Shown here: one piece after another, positions 30,572 to 39,794 of the stretch
Numbering within the stretch: position 1 is the first letter of the stretch
Layout: every line of letters starts with the position of its first letter
DNA from: Terasakiispira papahanaumokuakeensis
GTDB lineage: Bacteria > Pseudomonadota > Gammaproteobacteria > Pseudomonadales > Halomonadaceae
Assembly: GCF_001709345.1 (NCBI RefSeq)
Contig: NZ_MDTQ01000001.1
Coordinates: 496,001-560,000 of the forward strand
Length of the DNA stretch: 64,000 bases
Reading direction: 5' to 3'
Program-made: the position numbers and the translations under genes
Notes under the pieces: model-generated
What the model was told of the DNA's origin: nothing
The model's input: the letters and a program-made list of their open reading frames with translations, nothing else
Databases searched by the model: none

Positions 30572-31114
30572 TCAGTCAATATAATAACGATTGGTTGGCG
30601 TGGGGCCTTGAGTGGCCGCTCGTTTATGAGGCGTTTTGCCATGAACGCTCGGGACAGTGCAGTTGGGGTGAGCCACAATCCCATAGTTACTGGATAAACA
30701 GCGAGTGAATACGGGCTCTAGCACGAGTTCCAGGGTTGTCTCATAAGCACCATCTTCCAGGGCATAGGTTGAAATGACTTTAGCCCCGCGGACGATGCTA
30801 TCCACATAAGCGTGGAGATCGTCATCTCGTGCCGCCAGGCTTTCAACGGTCGAACTGCCCTCAACGCGAATACCGTAAACGCGCTCAGCCAGTGCTCGGT
30901 ATGCATCTAGTTTGGATGCTCGCATCGCCATCAGTTTGCGTTGGCTGCTATTCAGGCGATTGCTATTGGTGCTAGTCCCATAGCCTGTAGCACGCACCAC
31001 AATGGGGTTGTCATCTATCTTTGACGGCTGGTTTTGGTAACGCCATTGCTGATGAGCACAGCCGCTAATGAATGTAACGGCCACAAGCAGGGCCAGTGAG
31101 ACGATCTTGGACAT
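30572..31114 (-). CDS. flgP: Flagellar assembly lipoprotein FlgP (LPP20 family)
   Basis: A 180-residue lipoprotein. The signal MSKIVSLALLVAVTFISGC ends in a lipobox with Cys 19. The LPP20-type core is visible in VVRATGYGTSTNSNRLNSSQ, KLMAMRASKLDAYRALAERV and VDSIVRGAKVISTY. FlgP is an outer-membrane flagellar lipoprotein working with FlgT and FlgO. The frame runs to 31168, but ATG 31114 has CGGAG at 5-nt spacing and starts the signal peptide. I see no flgO next to it. The C-terminal 40 residues are basic and Thr/Pro-rich. Confidence 0.83.
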   Translation of the reverse strand: MSKIVSLALLVAVTFISGCAHQQWRYQNQPSKIDDNPIVVRATGYGTSTNSNRLNSSQRKLMAMRASKLDAYRALAERVYGIRVEGSSTVESLAARDDDLHAYVDSIVRGAKVISTYALEDGAYETTLELVLEPVFTRCLSSNYGIVAHPNCTVPSVHGKTPHKRAATQGPTPTNRYYID

Positions 31115-31905
31115 GTCAACTCCGTTGATTGCATGTAAATCAGGGAAGCCAGGAACTCTAATCTGCATTATCGTACAGTAATGCGCTGTGAACAGTAACA
31201 GAACGCTATATTTTGCAGATTATTCTATTGCAGCCGTGAGAAAAAGATAGAAAAACGTACCTTTTCCCTACACTCTGCGTTCAGAGTCATGAGCTTCGAA
31301 TGATGTGTTGGTGATTGACGCTCGATCCATTTGAATAGAGCCCTTATCACGACTTAATAAATGTATTTATTTTGACTCTTTTATTGCACTACTGATGAAC
31401 CTATTCATTGCCCCCAGTGCCCTTCATTAGGGTCAGGATCTAGGTTATTTAGTGCTTGCCGTGGGCATAGAGATTGACTGCTCTCCTCATCGACTTTCAC
31501 CCTGGTGTTTAACGGCCAGTGATTACCATTCTTTAGCTAGACGATGACAAAACTTAAGCGTTTGATTTTTCGCTAGAAAGCCAATGATTTTCTCATACTA
31601 AAACCATTGGCTTTGGTGCTATCTATAACTTATACCGATAAGCCCATTTTATAAATTAACCCCCTGTATAGAAAATACATGCAATTTTTGGGCATGATTT
31701 TCGCGCTTTTATGCCCGCCCTTTATGCGACGCTTTATGCCCACAGTTGCTCTTTTAAGCGTCTCCTTTTGCTTACAGTTGTCACGCTTTTTCGACACATG
31801 GTTTGATCATGCAGGCTGGTATTCATCAGCTCAATCATGCGCTTTTCTGATGTCTTTTTGACTGTTTTTTTGACCGTTTTCGGGTTTCATCTTTAGGGAA
31901 AAACG
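31115..31905. other. AT-rich non-coding region ahead of the Rhs gene
   Basis: About 790 bp without a supported gene. The 60-codon frame at 31679-31861 has no ribosome binding site and no family signature. A perfect 10-bp stem (AAAGCCAATG 31577-31586 with CATTGGCTTT 31605-31614, 18-nt loop) lies in the middle. The stretch 31708-31790 repeats GCTTTATGC- and GCTTTT-like words. The region is clearly more AT-rich than either neighbour and should hold the flgP and rhs promoters. Confidence 0.6.
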
Positions 31906-34900
31906 ATGACCACCGCACTGAATGACAACACCACCGCCAATGTCCCCCCGGAGTTGCGTGAGCAGGCGATTCATCAACGGGTGATGAATGCCACCCCTTA
32001 CGACAAGATCTCAACGCCGCCGGTGGATATTCAAACCGAGCCCGAGGGCAATACGGTGTTGGATGTGGTCATTCAGGCCGCTTATATGGTGCCGGTGGTC
32101 GGTAATGTGATGGCCATTGGCGATGTCGCCCGCGATATTGTCAATCTCACCGAGAACGATCGCCAGGGTAATCCCAATGTCGACAACCCGTGGCTGTGGG
32201 CCATTATGGTGATCGATGCCATCGGCATTATTCCTGCCGCAGGCAATGCTTCACGGCCGATTCGAGTCGCCGCAAGAGAGGCCTTTTTAGCCTTTGCTCG
32301 CGGTGAAGGGATCGCCATTGCGGCGGATATTCTCTGGGCTGAAGCGGGTGGTGATGCCATCGCCTTTATGGAAAAATTCCAGAGCTGGCTGCAATCCCAA
32401 CAGTCGACGATTCAGAACTTTATTAATAGTGTGATCAGTGGCATTAAAGGGCTGGTCAAAGATCCGGTCGAAGGTGCCATTCAAGTCGGATTGATTGAAG
32501 CTAATCCCAGCTGGTGGGAGATCGATGAGCACGGTAAGCGCATTGTGCTCAAAGCCTTTGATGAGCTGGTCGAATGGCTCGGTGATGACAGCCGTGATGA
32601 GTTGGTCTCGGCACTGGATGATTTGGGCGTGTCGGCCAATCAAATGGTGGCCGAAGGTTTTAACCTGTTATTACCGGTCGCGGCCGCTCTGGCCGCCGCC
32701 TTGATCGAGCGTCGCAGTCGCCGTCGTGGGGTCGATCACCAAGCGATGGTCAATACCGGCGCCCCCAACCACAGCCGTCGAAATGCCGTGGTGCCGCGCA
32801 GCACCCATGATAATACCTCCCGGCCCAGCGATGTCCCGGCGGGCTGTACCGCCTGTGGGATCAATGCACCGCAGACCCACACCGCCCACCCGATCGACTA
32901 TGTCATGGGCGATGAAAACCTCTGGCAAACCGATTTCAGTGTGCCCGGTCGCCTGACGGTAGAATGGACCCGGCTTTACCGGTCCAGCACCGACCAGCTG
33001 GATGACAGTGAACTGGGGGCGCGCTGGAGCAGCCCTTATCATATCCGGCTGGAACAGCATCTGACCCAGTTGTATTTCATTGATCCGCAAAACCGCGCGG
33101 TGCCTTTAGTGCCCTTGGCCATCGGCCAAACCTATGTGGAGCCCCGCGAGCATTTCACCCTCAGCCGACCGGATGAGCAGCATTACCGCATTACCTATCT
33201 GGATGGCAGTTACGACGATTTCCAGCTGATCCCCGAATCCGCCACTTTCCGGCCCGACGATCCGACGGTGCACTTCCGTCTGGTGCGTCAACAAGAGGTG
33301 GATGGCCGCGCGCTTACCTTGCGTTATCAACAAGGGCGTTTGCATGAAATCAGCGATGGCGCCGGGCTCTTGCTGCGCTGTCATTACACGGCGACCTCGT
33401 CGACACCCGGCTCAAGGCCCCACCCGGCCTCCCGGCCACTCCTCAGTCATATCGAGCGCCACTTCCCCGAGACCAATCAAGCGCCGGAAGTGCTGGCCCG
33501 TTATCACTACGATGGCCAAGGCGATTTAATCCGCCATGAGGATGCCCGCGGCTACTCGCGTGAGTACACCTATCAGCATCACCTGCTGACCCGCTACACC
33601 GACTTTAACGGTATGGGCGTCAGCCTGACCTGGGATTGGCCGAACAAGACCACCGTGCCTGAAGCCATCCCCGAAGCCCGCAGTGCCCGTTGTGTGCGCA
33701 ACCGGGTGGACGACGGCAGTGATGACACCACCTTCGAATATCATCGTGACCTCTGGTACACCCGGGTCACCGATGCTGAAGGCGTCGTCCGCATCTACCG
33801 CTACAATGCCCAAAACCGCATTGAATCCATCACCTATCCCTATGATGACAGTATCGGCACCGAGCGCTGGCAATGGGATCGCCAAGGTAACCTGCGGGCG
33901 CATATCGATGGCGAAGGTCGCACTACCCATTACGACTATGATGACGCCGGTCGCCTGACCGCCATCACCGACCCGGCCAGCCGGACCACCCGCATCGAAT
34001 ACAATGAGCAAGGCCTGCCGACCACCCTGACCGACCCTCAGGGACGTCAGCACACCACCGAATACGATCAGCGCGGCCTGCCCACCGAAGCGATTGACCC
34101 GAGCGGTCGCACCACCCAATACCAGCACGATGAGCAGGGCCAGCTCATCGCCATGACCGACCCCCAGGGCAACACCTACCAGTATCAATGGAACGCCCTA
34201 GGCCAACTGATCAGTGCCAGTGACTGCTCCCGCAAAGTCACCCGCTACACCTACGATCATCGCGGTTTCCTGGCCTGCATCACCGATGCCAGCGGCCAAC
34301 CGACGCAATACGAGCGCGATATCCTCGGCTTGCCCTTAGCCATCCATCACCCCGATGGCGCCGTCGAGCGCTTCCGCCATGATGGCGAGCGCCAACTGGT
34401 CGACTACACCGACCCGGCGGGTCAGCACACCCGCTACCGTTACAACGGCGTTCAGCTGCCGATTGAACGTCAAGACCCGATGGGCCATCGTTTCCAGTAT
34501 CGCTACGACCGCCTCAACCGCTTGGTCGGGCTGATCAACCAAAACGGCGATCAATGGCAATTCCACTATGATGGCGCCGGGCAGCTGATCGAAGAATCCG
34601 GCTTTGATGGCCGCACCACCCGCTATATTCACGATGAAGCCGGGTGGGTCAGTGAAGTCCAACAAGGTGATCGTGTTGTGCGCTTCGAGCGGGACCCCCT
34701 GGGCCAACCGATCGCCCGGCGCAGCGCTCGCCCCGGCATGCCCGAGCAGATTACCCACTACGCCTATGACGTCCTGGGCCGTTTGGTCGCCGCCCGCGCC
34801 CCGGGCAGTGAAACCCGCTTTGACTATGACGACCAAGATAACCTGATCGCGGAAACCCAGCGGTTACAACTGCCCAATGGCGCCCACTGGGCCAGCGTCA

Positions 34901-36780
34901 CCCGCCATACCCATGATGCCCTGGGCAACCGCGAGACCACGACCCTCCCGGATGGCCGTGAAATCGCCTGGCTGCGTTATGGCTCCGGCCATGTCCACGG
35001 CATGGCGTTGGATGGCGATTCCCTGATCAGCTTCGAGCGAGACAACCTCCACCGGGCCGTGACCCGCCATCAACAAGGCCAACAGACGCAACTGCGCTAT
35101 GACCCGGTCGGGCGCCTGCTGGCTCAAGAAGTGTTTCAAACCGGGCCTCAGACCCATCACAATCGATCTGGGCAACGTCAAACGCTAAGTCGACGGCCGA
35201 CCATAAAACGTCAGTACCAATACACCGTCAACGGCCTACTCAGCCAAGTGCAAGATCAACAGCGCGGGCAAACTCAGTACCAATATGACCCGCTGGGCCG
35301 TTTGCGCGAAGCCCTGGCTCCTGGCCAAGCCGAACGCTTTGACTTTGACCCCGCCAGCAACCTGATCGACCCACAGGACGCCGCCGCAGCGGACTCGCAC
35401 ACCCGCGCCACCGAATGGCGGGCGGATCTGTCCATCACCGGCCAATCATCTCAACAAGGGGGCACAAAAAGTGTCCCCTCTGTGATGGGTAACCTGCTCA
35501 AACGCTTCGCCGACACCCGTTATCACTATGATGCCCACGGCAACCTCACCCGCAGCATCACCGTCGGCGGCAGTACCTGGGAATATCGTTACGACGCCGA
35601 ACATCGGATGGTCGAAGCCTGTCAATACGCCCAGGCTCCGGCCGCAGGCGACACCGCCACACCCCGAACCAAAGCCGAATACGGCTACGACGCCCTCGGC
35701 CGCCGCGTCTGGAAACAAGTCGAGATCGACGGCCAAACCCCCGAACTGACGGTCTTCACCTGGGATGGCGACCTGCTCCAAAGCGAAACCCGCTTCGAAG
35801 GCGACATTCACTCACCCGTCCGCAGCCGCCCACCGGGCCTTATTCCCGAAAACCCGAGGCGGAAATTTCCCCGACCGATCGCCCAAAAGGTCCACACCCT
35901 CGACGCCAGCGCCTTGGTGCCGACCCATACCGCGACCTATTTATACGAACCGGACAGCTTCATCCCCCTGGCCCAACTGACCGCAGGCTTCGACCACACC
36001 GCCCTCGCGGCCACCGGCACCGACCGGCAACCCCTGCGTTGCTATCAAACCCAAACGGCCACACTTTACTACTTCCAGACCGACCACCTCGGCACCCCAC
36101 AAGACATCACCGACACCGAAGGCCGAATCGTCTGGAGCGGCCAATACCGAGCCTGGGGCCAACTCGCCCAAGCCCACAACGGCCAAGGCGAAAAAGCCCA
36201 CATCCACAACCCCTTTAGATTTCAAGGGCAATACCACGACCCCGAAACCGGCCTTCACTACAACCGCTTTCGCTACTATGATCCTCGTATTGGCAGATTC
36301 ACCACCCAAGATCCCATCGGCCTCATGGGCGGCGACAACCTCTACCAATACGCCCCCAACCCGACGGGATGGATCGACCCCCTGGGGTTGAGTAAGCAAT
36401 GTTGTGGAGGGGATGTTGCAAAAAATACAGTTGGTGAATTAAGGGCAGCCGGTAAGAAAGATGCTCACCATATTATTCAAGATGCGGCTGCCAAGGATCT
36501 TCCTGGTTACAACACCAATAAAGCGCCAGGCATACAACTTGAAGGGCCAGCAAATAAAGTTGGAACACCACATAACATAGCTACGGGAGTGCAGCGTCAA
36601 GCCGGTGGCGGAACATATGCAGCTGAACGACGTATCGGTTACAAGGCACTCCGACGAGCTGGAGCGTCTCGTCAAGACGCTCGTCAACATATTCAGAATG
36701 CAGACGATTACTTTAGCGATCTAGGTGTTACTGGCTCGACACCTATGCGTACGGTGCGCAACAGAAGAGGATCAAGGTAA
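31906..36780 (+). CDS. Full-length Rhs polymorphic toxin with HNH/Endo VII-like tip
   Basis: A 1624-residue Rhs protein. Residues 1-275 have three hydrophobic stretches (about 53-82, 98-118 and 257-275). Next come CTACGINAPQTHTAHPIDY and DFSVPGRLTVEWTRLYRSS (DUF6531-like entry), then more than 20 YD repeats of the YxxxGxL/T type forming the cocoon. The core ends in RYYDPRIGRFTTQDPIGLMG and PTGWIDPLGLS, the conserved boundary. The tip (about 1496-1624) carries DAHHIIQDAAAKDLPGYN and GGGTYAAERRIGYKALRRAG, an AHH-like nuclease pattern. AGGG precedes ATG 31906. No vgrG, PAAR or EagR gene is nearby, so the delivery route is unknown. The stop overlaps the immunity gene by 1 nt. The tip is more AT-rich than the core. 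Confidence 0.88.
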   Translation: MTTALNDNTTANVPPELREQAIHQRVMNATPYDKISTPPVDIQTEPEGNTVLDVVIQAAYMVPVVGNVMAIGDVARDIVNLTENDRQGNPNVDNPWLWAIMVIDAIGIIPAAGNASRPIRVAAREAFLAFARGEGIAIAADILWAEAGGDAIAFMEKFQSWLQSQQSTIQNFINSVISGIKGLVKDPVEGAIQVGLIEANPSWWEIDEHGKRIVLKAFDELVEWLGDDSRDELVSALDDLGVSANQMVAEGFNLLLPVAAALAAALIERRSRRRGVDHQAMVNTGAPNHSRRNAVVPRSTHDNTSRPSDVPAGCTACGINAPQTHTAHPIDYVMGDENLWQTDFSVPGRLTVEWTRLYRSSTDQLDDSELGARWSSPYHIRLEQHLTQLYFIDPQNRAVPLVPLAIGQTYVEPREHFTLSRPDEQHYRITYLDGSYDDFQLIPESATFRPDDPTVHFRLVRQQEVDGRALTLRYQQGRLHEISDGAGLLLRCHYTATSSTPGSRPHPASRPLLSHIERHFPETNQAPEVLARYHYDGQGDLIRHEDARGYSREYTYQHHLLTRYTDFNGMGVSLTWDWPNKTTVPEAIPEARSARCVRNRVDDGSDDTTFEYHRDLWYTRVTDAEGVVRIYRYNAQNRIESITYPYDDSIGTERWQWDRQGNLRAHIDGEGRTTHYDYDDAGRLTAITDPASRTTRIEYNEQGLPTTLTDPQGRQHTTEYDQRGLPTEAIDPSGRTTQYQHDEQGQLIAMTDPQGNTYQYQWNALGQLISASDCSRKVTRYTYDHRGFLACITDASGQPTQYERDILGLPLAIHHPDGAVERFRHDGERQLVDYTDPAGQHTRYRYNGVQLPIERQDPMGHRFQYRYDRLNRLVGLINQNGDQWQFHYDGAGQLIEESGFDGRTTRYIHDEAGWVSEVQQGDRVVRFERDPLGQPIARRSARPGMPEQITHYAYDVLGRLVAARAPGSETRFDYDDQDNLIAETQRLQLPNGAHWASVTRHTHDALGNRETTTLPDGREIAWLRYGSGHVHGMALDGDSLISFERDNLHRAVTRHQQGQQTQLRYDPVGRLLAQEVFQTGPQTHHNRSGQRQTLSRRPTIKRQYQYTVNGLLSQVQDQQRGQTQYQYDPLGRLREALAPGQAERFDFDPASNLIDPQDAAAADSHTRATEWRADLSITGQSSQQGGTKSVPSVMGNLLKRFADTRYHYDAHGNLTRSITVGGSTWEYRYDAEHRMVEACQYAQAPAAGDTATPRTKAEYGYDALGRRVWKQVEIDGQTPELTVFTWDGDLLQSETRFEGDIHSPVRSRPPGLIPENPRRKFPRPIAQKVHTLDASALVPTHTATYLYEPDSFIPLAQLTAGFDHTALAATGTDRQPLRCYQTQTATLYYFQTDHLGTPQDITDTEGRIVWSGQYRAWGQLAQAHNGQGEKAHIHNPFRFQGQYHDPETGLHYNRFRYYDPRIGRFTTQDPIGLMGGDNLYQYAPNPTGWIDPLGLSKQCCGGDVAKNTVGELRAAGKKDAHHIIQDAAAKDLPGYNTNKAPGIQLEGPANKVGTPHNIATGVQRQAGGGTYAAERRIGYKALRRAGASRQDARQHIQNADDYFSDLGVTGSTPMRTVRNRRGSR

Positions 36781-37130
36781 TGGATTCAGACTTAGTAAAA
36801 GTGATTCAGACTCTCAAGAAAATAGTCGAGCTGTTGGTGCAAAAAAAGTATCGAGAGCTCGAGCAGTTGAGCGGTGGTTTCCGTTTGACCGCCGCAGAAA
36901 TGGATCAAGCCATCAGTGACTATGATGAAGTTCTGGTATTACCACCTGATAGTGATTACAAAAATGTTGATGCCATAGAAGTTACTGGCTCTCAACCGAG
37001 ATCGTGGTCAATTAGATATGACTTGTGGACAGAAGAGGAAGGTCGTTCCGATCTTTCGTTGGAAGCTACATTTATTGAAAATGATCAAGAAATAATGGGA
37101 GTGGAGATAGACAATATACACGTGCTGTAG
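36780..37130 (+). CDS. Putative immunity protein for the first Rhs toxin
   Basis: A 116-residue acidic cytosolic protein starting in a TAATG overlap with the rhs stop, the usual toxin-immunity coupling. It shares its layout with the product of 45612-45950: an N-terminal helix pair, FRLTAAEMDQAISDYD versus GRLSASEMEDAINDYP, a (Y/F)DLW motif, and the same C-terminus (V/T)IDxIHVL. That second copy follows a related nuclease tip, so the pairing toxin type to immunity type is consistent. The family may be DUF7668, but I cannot confirm this. Function is inferred from position. Confidence 0.75.
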   Translation: MDSDLVKVIQTLKKIVELLVQKKYRELEQLSGGFRLTAAEMDQAISDYDEVLVLPPDSDYKNVDAIEVTGSQPRSWSIRYDLWTEEEGRSDLSLEATFIENDQEIMGVEIDNIHVL

Positions 37131-37222
37131 ATTTTTTTTAGTTCGTAGCGGTGAACAATATTACAAAGGGACCACTCTGGAGTTCAACACAGTTGAAAAT
37201 GCCTTTGGGCATTGGGGCGAGG

Positions 37223-37263
37223 GTGTTCATATTTCTGTGTCACCCGGTGCTTAGAGATCCACG
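37223..37263 (+). repeat. Post-immunity 40-bp box, copy A
   Basis: A conserved word (GTGTTCATATTTCTGTGTCA, then CCCGGTGCTTAGAGATCC) recurs at 42541, 46021 and 46089, each time downstream of an immunity gene or at the island edge. Copy A lies 92 bp after the first immunity stop and opens the duplicated 900-bp unit. Confidence 0.85.
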
Positions 37264-37312
37264 CCAACACAGCCTCCTCTTGACTCCACTCCTACCCTAA
37301 GACATTATTCGT

Positions 37313-37527
37313 GAGCCGCTGCACAATCAGCGGCCGGGTTTGGTCGCCCGAACAGCAAAAGGCGCACAGCGCCGTAAGGCGTTTTTTTGTGCCCGCGTTA
37401 TGGTGGGCCGTGCGCGGGAGGGCTTCGGCCCTGCCGGGTTTCCTTTTGCCCCGGTCGACCAACCTGCGTACGGTCCGCCTCCTCTTGTTTGGTCGCAACG
37501 GTGGCGGACTCCAACCAGCAAAAGGAG
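37313..37527 (+). ncRNA. C4-antisense-like structured RNA, copy 1
   Basis: The layout a1-b1-b'-a'-a2-b2 is visible. a1 is GGGTTTGGTCG (37336-37346) and b1 is GCAAAAGG (37355-37362). b' is CCTTTTGC (37442-37449) and a' is CGACCAACC (37456-37464). a2 is TTTGGTCG (37488-37495) and b2 is GCAAAAGG (37518-37525), which overlaps the ribosome binding site AAGGAG of the 167-residue gene. b'a' can pair with a1/b1 or with a2/b2. Other stems are GCCGCTG/CAGCGGC (37315-37334), AGGGC-TTCG-GCCCT (37419-37432) and GTCCGCC/GGCGGAC (37473-37509). This is the arrangement of the P1/P7 C4 RNA that silences ant. Copy 2 keeps every stem with compensating changes. Confidence 0.8.
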
Positions 37528-37536
37528 TTTTTCGTC

Positions 37537-38040
37537 ATGACGACAGCCCCCTCAACTCAGGCTCATTGTGCCCGTAAACCTGCCGCAGGTCCGCTCAGGT
37601 TTCACCATCGAAAGCCGTTCCCTCTTCATCATCTGCCCTTTATCGATAAAGTACCGGGCAAGCGTGGCCTGTCTTTCTGGGCTGTACCGAAAACCGGTGG
37701 TTATTCTGGCGGTTGTAAGACCGGCGAATCACTGGCACGAATCTACCTTAAACACCTCAAAACACATCACCCGGGCTTCAACGAAGGCCGCCTTCAGAGC
37801 ATCGTGCTCGATATGTGCGAGGTTGAGCGCAGCGGTCACCCCGAACAGAGCGCGCGGTGTGGTCAAGTGGTCGGTTTTTTTAGCGAGCTGGAATGCTGGT
37901 TGATTGCAGCCGTTCAGCACTTGGACGGCGGGCTCGATCAGGATGAGAACAAGACCCTGCTCAAAGCCGCCAACGCGGGCCTGAACTTCAACAATGAGGC
38001 GGGCACAAGCACCTCGATTGCTGAAGATAAAGGGGCATAA
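37537..38040 (+). CDS. 167-residue conserved protein under the C4-like RNA, copy 1
   Basis: A soluble 167-residue protein, about 90% identical to the product of 42857-43360. Conserved blocks are PLRFHHRKPFPLHHLPFIDK, LSFWAVPKTGGYSGGCKTGE, ESLARIYLKHLK, QSIVLDMCEVE and GQVVGFFSELECWLIAAVQH. I recall similar small proteins in multiple copies in Pseudomonas genomes, but their function is unknown. The longer frame starting at 37387 runs through the RNA element. ATG 37537 has AAGGAG 9 nt before it, and that site is b2 of the RNA. It is followed by a REPIN-like inverted repeat. Confidence 0.82.
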   Translation: MTTAPSTQAHCARKPAAGPLRFHHRKPFPLHHLPFIDKVPGKRGLSFWAVPKTGGYSGGCKTGESLARIYLKHLKTHHPGFNEGRLQSIVLDMCEVERSGHPEQSARCGQVVGFFSELECWLIAAVQHLDGGLDQDENKTLLKAANAGLNFNNEAGTSTSIAEDKGA

Positions 38041-38052
38041 GCCAGCATTTCT

Positions 38053-38124
38053 TCGCTTGCCAGCAAGCTCCCACAACCCTTCGATGAACCTCTGAACTTA
38101 CTGTGGGAGCCTGCTGGCAGGCGA
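38053..38124. repeat. REPIN-like long inverted repeat, copy 1
   Basis: The arm 38053-38075 (TCGCTTGCCAGCAAGCTCCC plus ACA) and the arm 38102-38124 are reverse complements over 23 bp with two mismatches, both G-T compatible. The spacer is 26 nt. GTGGGAGC-type cores are typical of pseudomonad REP elements. The same structure closes the second unit at 43373-43444. Confidence 0.85.
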
Positions 38125-38293
38125 TTGTGTGAAGAGCTGCAATCAAGCCAGCGATCGCTCATCAACTCATATCAATCAATGCACACTTTTCACTGGCACC
38201 ATCACTCAAGGTGTTCCAATATCAAGAAACTAGGAGCTGTGAAATAGTGAGCACAGACTTTAATACCAACGCGCATGCGCAAAATTAAACATG

Positions 38294-39794
38294 TTAGGAC
38301 TCAGGCCGAAAACCAATGAAAGACCTAAGCCACCGCAAAGAAACATATTCTTTCGATGCTGAGATTAAGGATTCGATGGGCAGAAGATTATCTGTTGATT
38401 GCAAGATTATGCTACCAACGATATGGGGAGATAAGGCTGATATTGAAGTAGCCGTCCCTCATTCTGTGATGCCAATCAGCGGTTTTGAGAATCCCTGCGA
38501 ATTAAACCTATCTTGCAGTGACCCTGCGTTCCGAGTCGAACTCAGTGAACTCTGGTATCGGGATTTACCCACCTCGGTATATCCCTCAAGGCTTCACGGG
38601 GCCGCGCCAATCAAACTGACACATATTTCGAGCATGCGGGTTGTGAGAAAATGCTCACAGTCCATGAGTCTCTTCAACATTTACATCTCTAGTCCGGACA
38701 TGTTGAAAAATGTTGGTAGTTGGAAGCCCAGTGAGGAAATGCTCGAAGAATTGGCGGTTATTCGGTGCCCGAAGCTTGGGCCTATCCGACTAAAACGCTA
38801 TTGGGCATCAGCCGGTCTTAAGGGCACAAAAGGCTTATTATCGAGAACGGGTTTTTTGCTTGAGGCTACGCCGTCAAATGGCAAATTAGATCCGCAGGAA
38901 ATCTTGGAAGGTATCGATTCCGTCTTGAAATTGATGTCTGTGTTTTTCCGCCAGAAAATCATGGTTCTTGGGTGGGAAGCCTTTCACGAGGAGGCGCACG
39001 ATCGATTTTGGCAATATCCATTGGAGCCGTCTCGAACGAATTACGTAAGCGTCGAGCCAAAACGATACTTGGTTAACATCCACTCACTGCCCAAGCGTAT
39101 GGAGGATGCACTCACGGCTTACCACAACCTAGATGATCAGGAGAGGAAATTTGTCGATGCTTTGTGCTATAGCCTTCGTCCAGTCACAAAAATCGGTGAG
39201 AGTGAGTGGTTTATGGCGATGTTCAGAGACCTCGAATCGATCGCTGTTAAGTCCTCAACCCCGAAACCACTTAGTGAAGGCGAAACTAGAGCGGTAGATG
39301 AGTTACGCAGCGTTGCAGACTCTTTTAAAGAGAATTGTTCAAATATGTCGGAGCGTATCAACGGCTTTGCTAACAAAGTGGAGAGAGGAGTTCCGCCTGT
39401 AACTGAGAGCATTTGCAGCTTGTTTCAAAAATATGCTGTTTGTAGCTCTGATCTTTGGGGGGTCAGTGGAAGCAAAGGCCTTGTAGGTATAAGAAACAAG
39501 TTAGCTCACGGAGGTCCCGGTAGGGTCCATCACCAAGGGCTAGCCGTTGCGACCCTCCACTTGTCTCTTTTAAACGAGCGACTAGTACACTGTATTCTTG
39601 GACTCGAAATTTCCGGCGACGAATTGCACTCTGGAAGGGATGAGTGGTTGCAACGTGGCTACATAGAGAACGTCAAAAAATATCTATTTGATGCAGCACT
39701 CTAAATCCGAGGCATATGGCGCAACGGGGCCTAACGAGTGCAGGTTGTCGGACATGTATTACGCTGCGCTCCGTACCCGCCGCAACTGCAAACG
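38294..39794 (+). mobile_element. Integron-cassette-like unit carrying the HEPN-type gene
   Basis: The left edge is G|TTAGGA at 38293/38294 and the right edge is G|TTGAGG at 39794/39795. An attC-like site lies just inside the right edge. If circularised at these points the unit's own core becomes GTTAGGA, which matches six of seven bases of the reverse complement of GCCTAAC at 39729-39735, as expected for an integron cassette. One gene fills the 1501-bp unit. No integrase gene is in the window. This is my inference from the end structure. Confidence 0.55.
38316..39704 (+). CDS. HEPN-type protein, candidate abortive-infection RNase
   Basis: A 462-residue soluble protein. The N-terminal 250 residues are beta-rich and unrecognised. 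The C-terminal half is helical and ends in the segment GLVGIRNKLAHGG, an Rx4H motif with Arg393 and His398, the catalytic pair of HEPN ribonucleases. The overall size and the order (unknown N-domain, C-terminal HEPN) resemble ApeA-type defence proteins. No ribosome binding site is strong (GCCGAAAACCA before the ATG). Base composition is lower in GC than the surrounding rhs DNA. It is bounded by integron-like ends and separates the first Rhs module from the second. Confidence 0.65.
   Translation: MKDLSHRKETYSFDAEIKDSMGRRLSVDCKIMLPTIWGDKADIEVAVPHSVMPISGFENPCELNLSCSDPAFRVELSELWYRDLPTSVYPSRLHGAAPIKLTHISSMRVVRKCSQSMSLFNIYISSPDMLKNVGSWKPSEEMLEELAVIRCPKLGPIRLKRYWASAGLKGTKGLLSRTGFLLEATPSNGKLDPQEILEGIDSVLKLMSVFFRQKIMVLGWEAFHEEAHDRFWQYPLEPSRTNYVSVEPKRYLVNIHSLPKRMEDALTAYHNLDDQERKFVDALCYSLRPVTKIGESEWFMAMFRDLESIAVKSSTPKPLSEGETRAVDELRSVADSFKENCSNMSERINGFANKVERGVPPVTESICSLFQKYAVCSSDLWGVSGSKGLVGIRNKLAHGGPGRVHHQGLAVATLHLSLLNERLVHCILGLEISGDELHSGRDEWLQRGYIENVKKYLFDAAL

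Noticed and set aside
31679-31861. 60-codon frame upstream of the Rhs gene
   Set aside because: It has no ribosome binding site, and its composition follows short repeated words in an AT-rich spacer.
33526-34188. Long minus-strand frames inside the Rhs genes (33526-34188, 32671-33090, 41145-41834, 44637-45173)
   Set aside because: They lie antisense to well-supported Rhs repeats, recur in each Rhs copy as expected from codon bias, and have no ribosome binding sites or family motifs.
37387-37536. N-terminal extension of the 167-residue protein
   Set aside because: It would translate the structured RNA and is not shared in frame by the second copy. ATG 37537 has the ribosome binding site.
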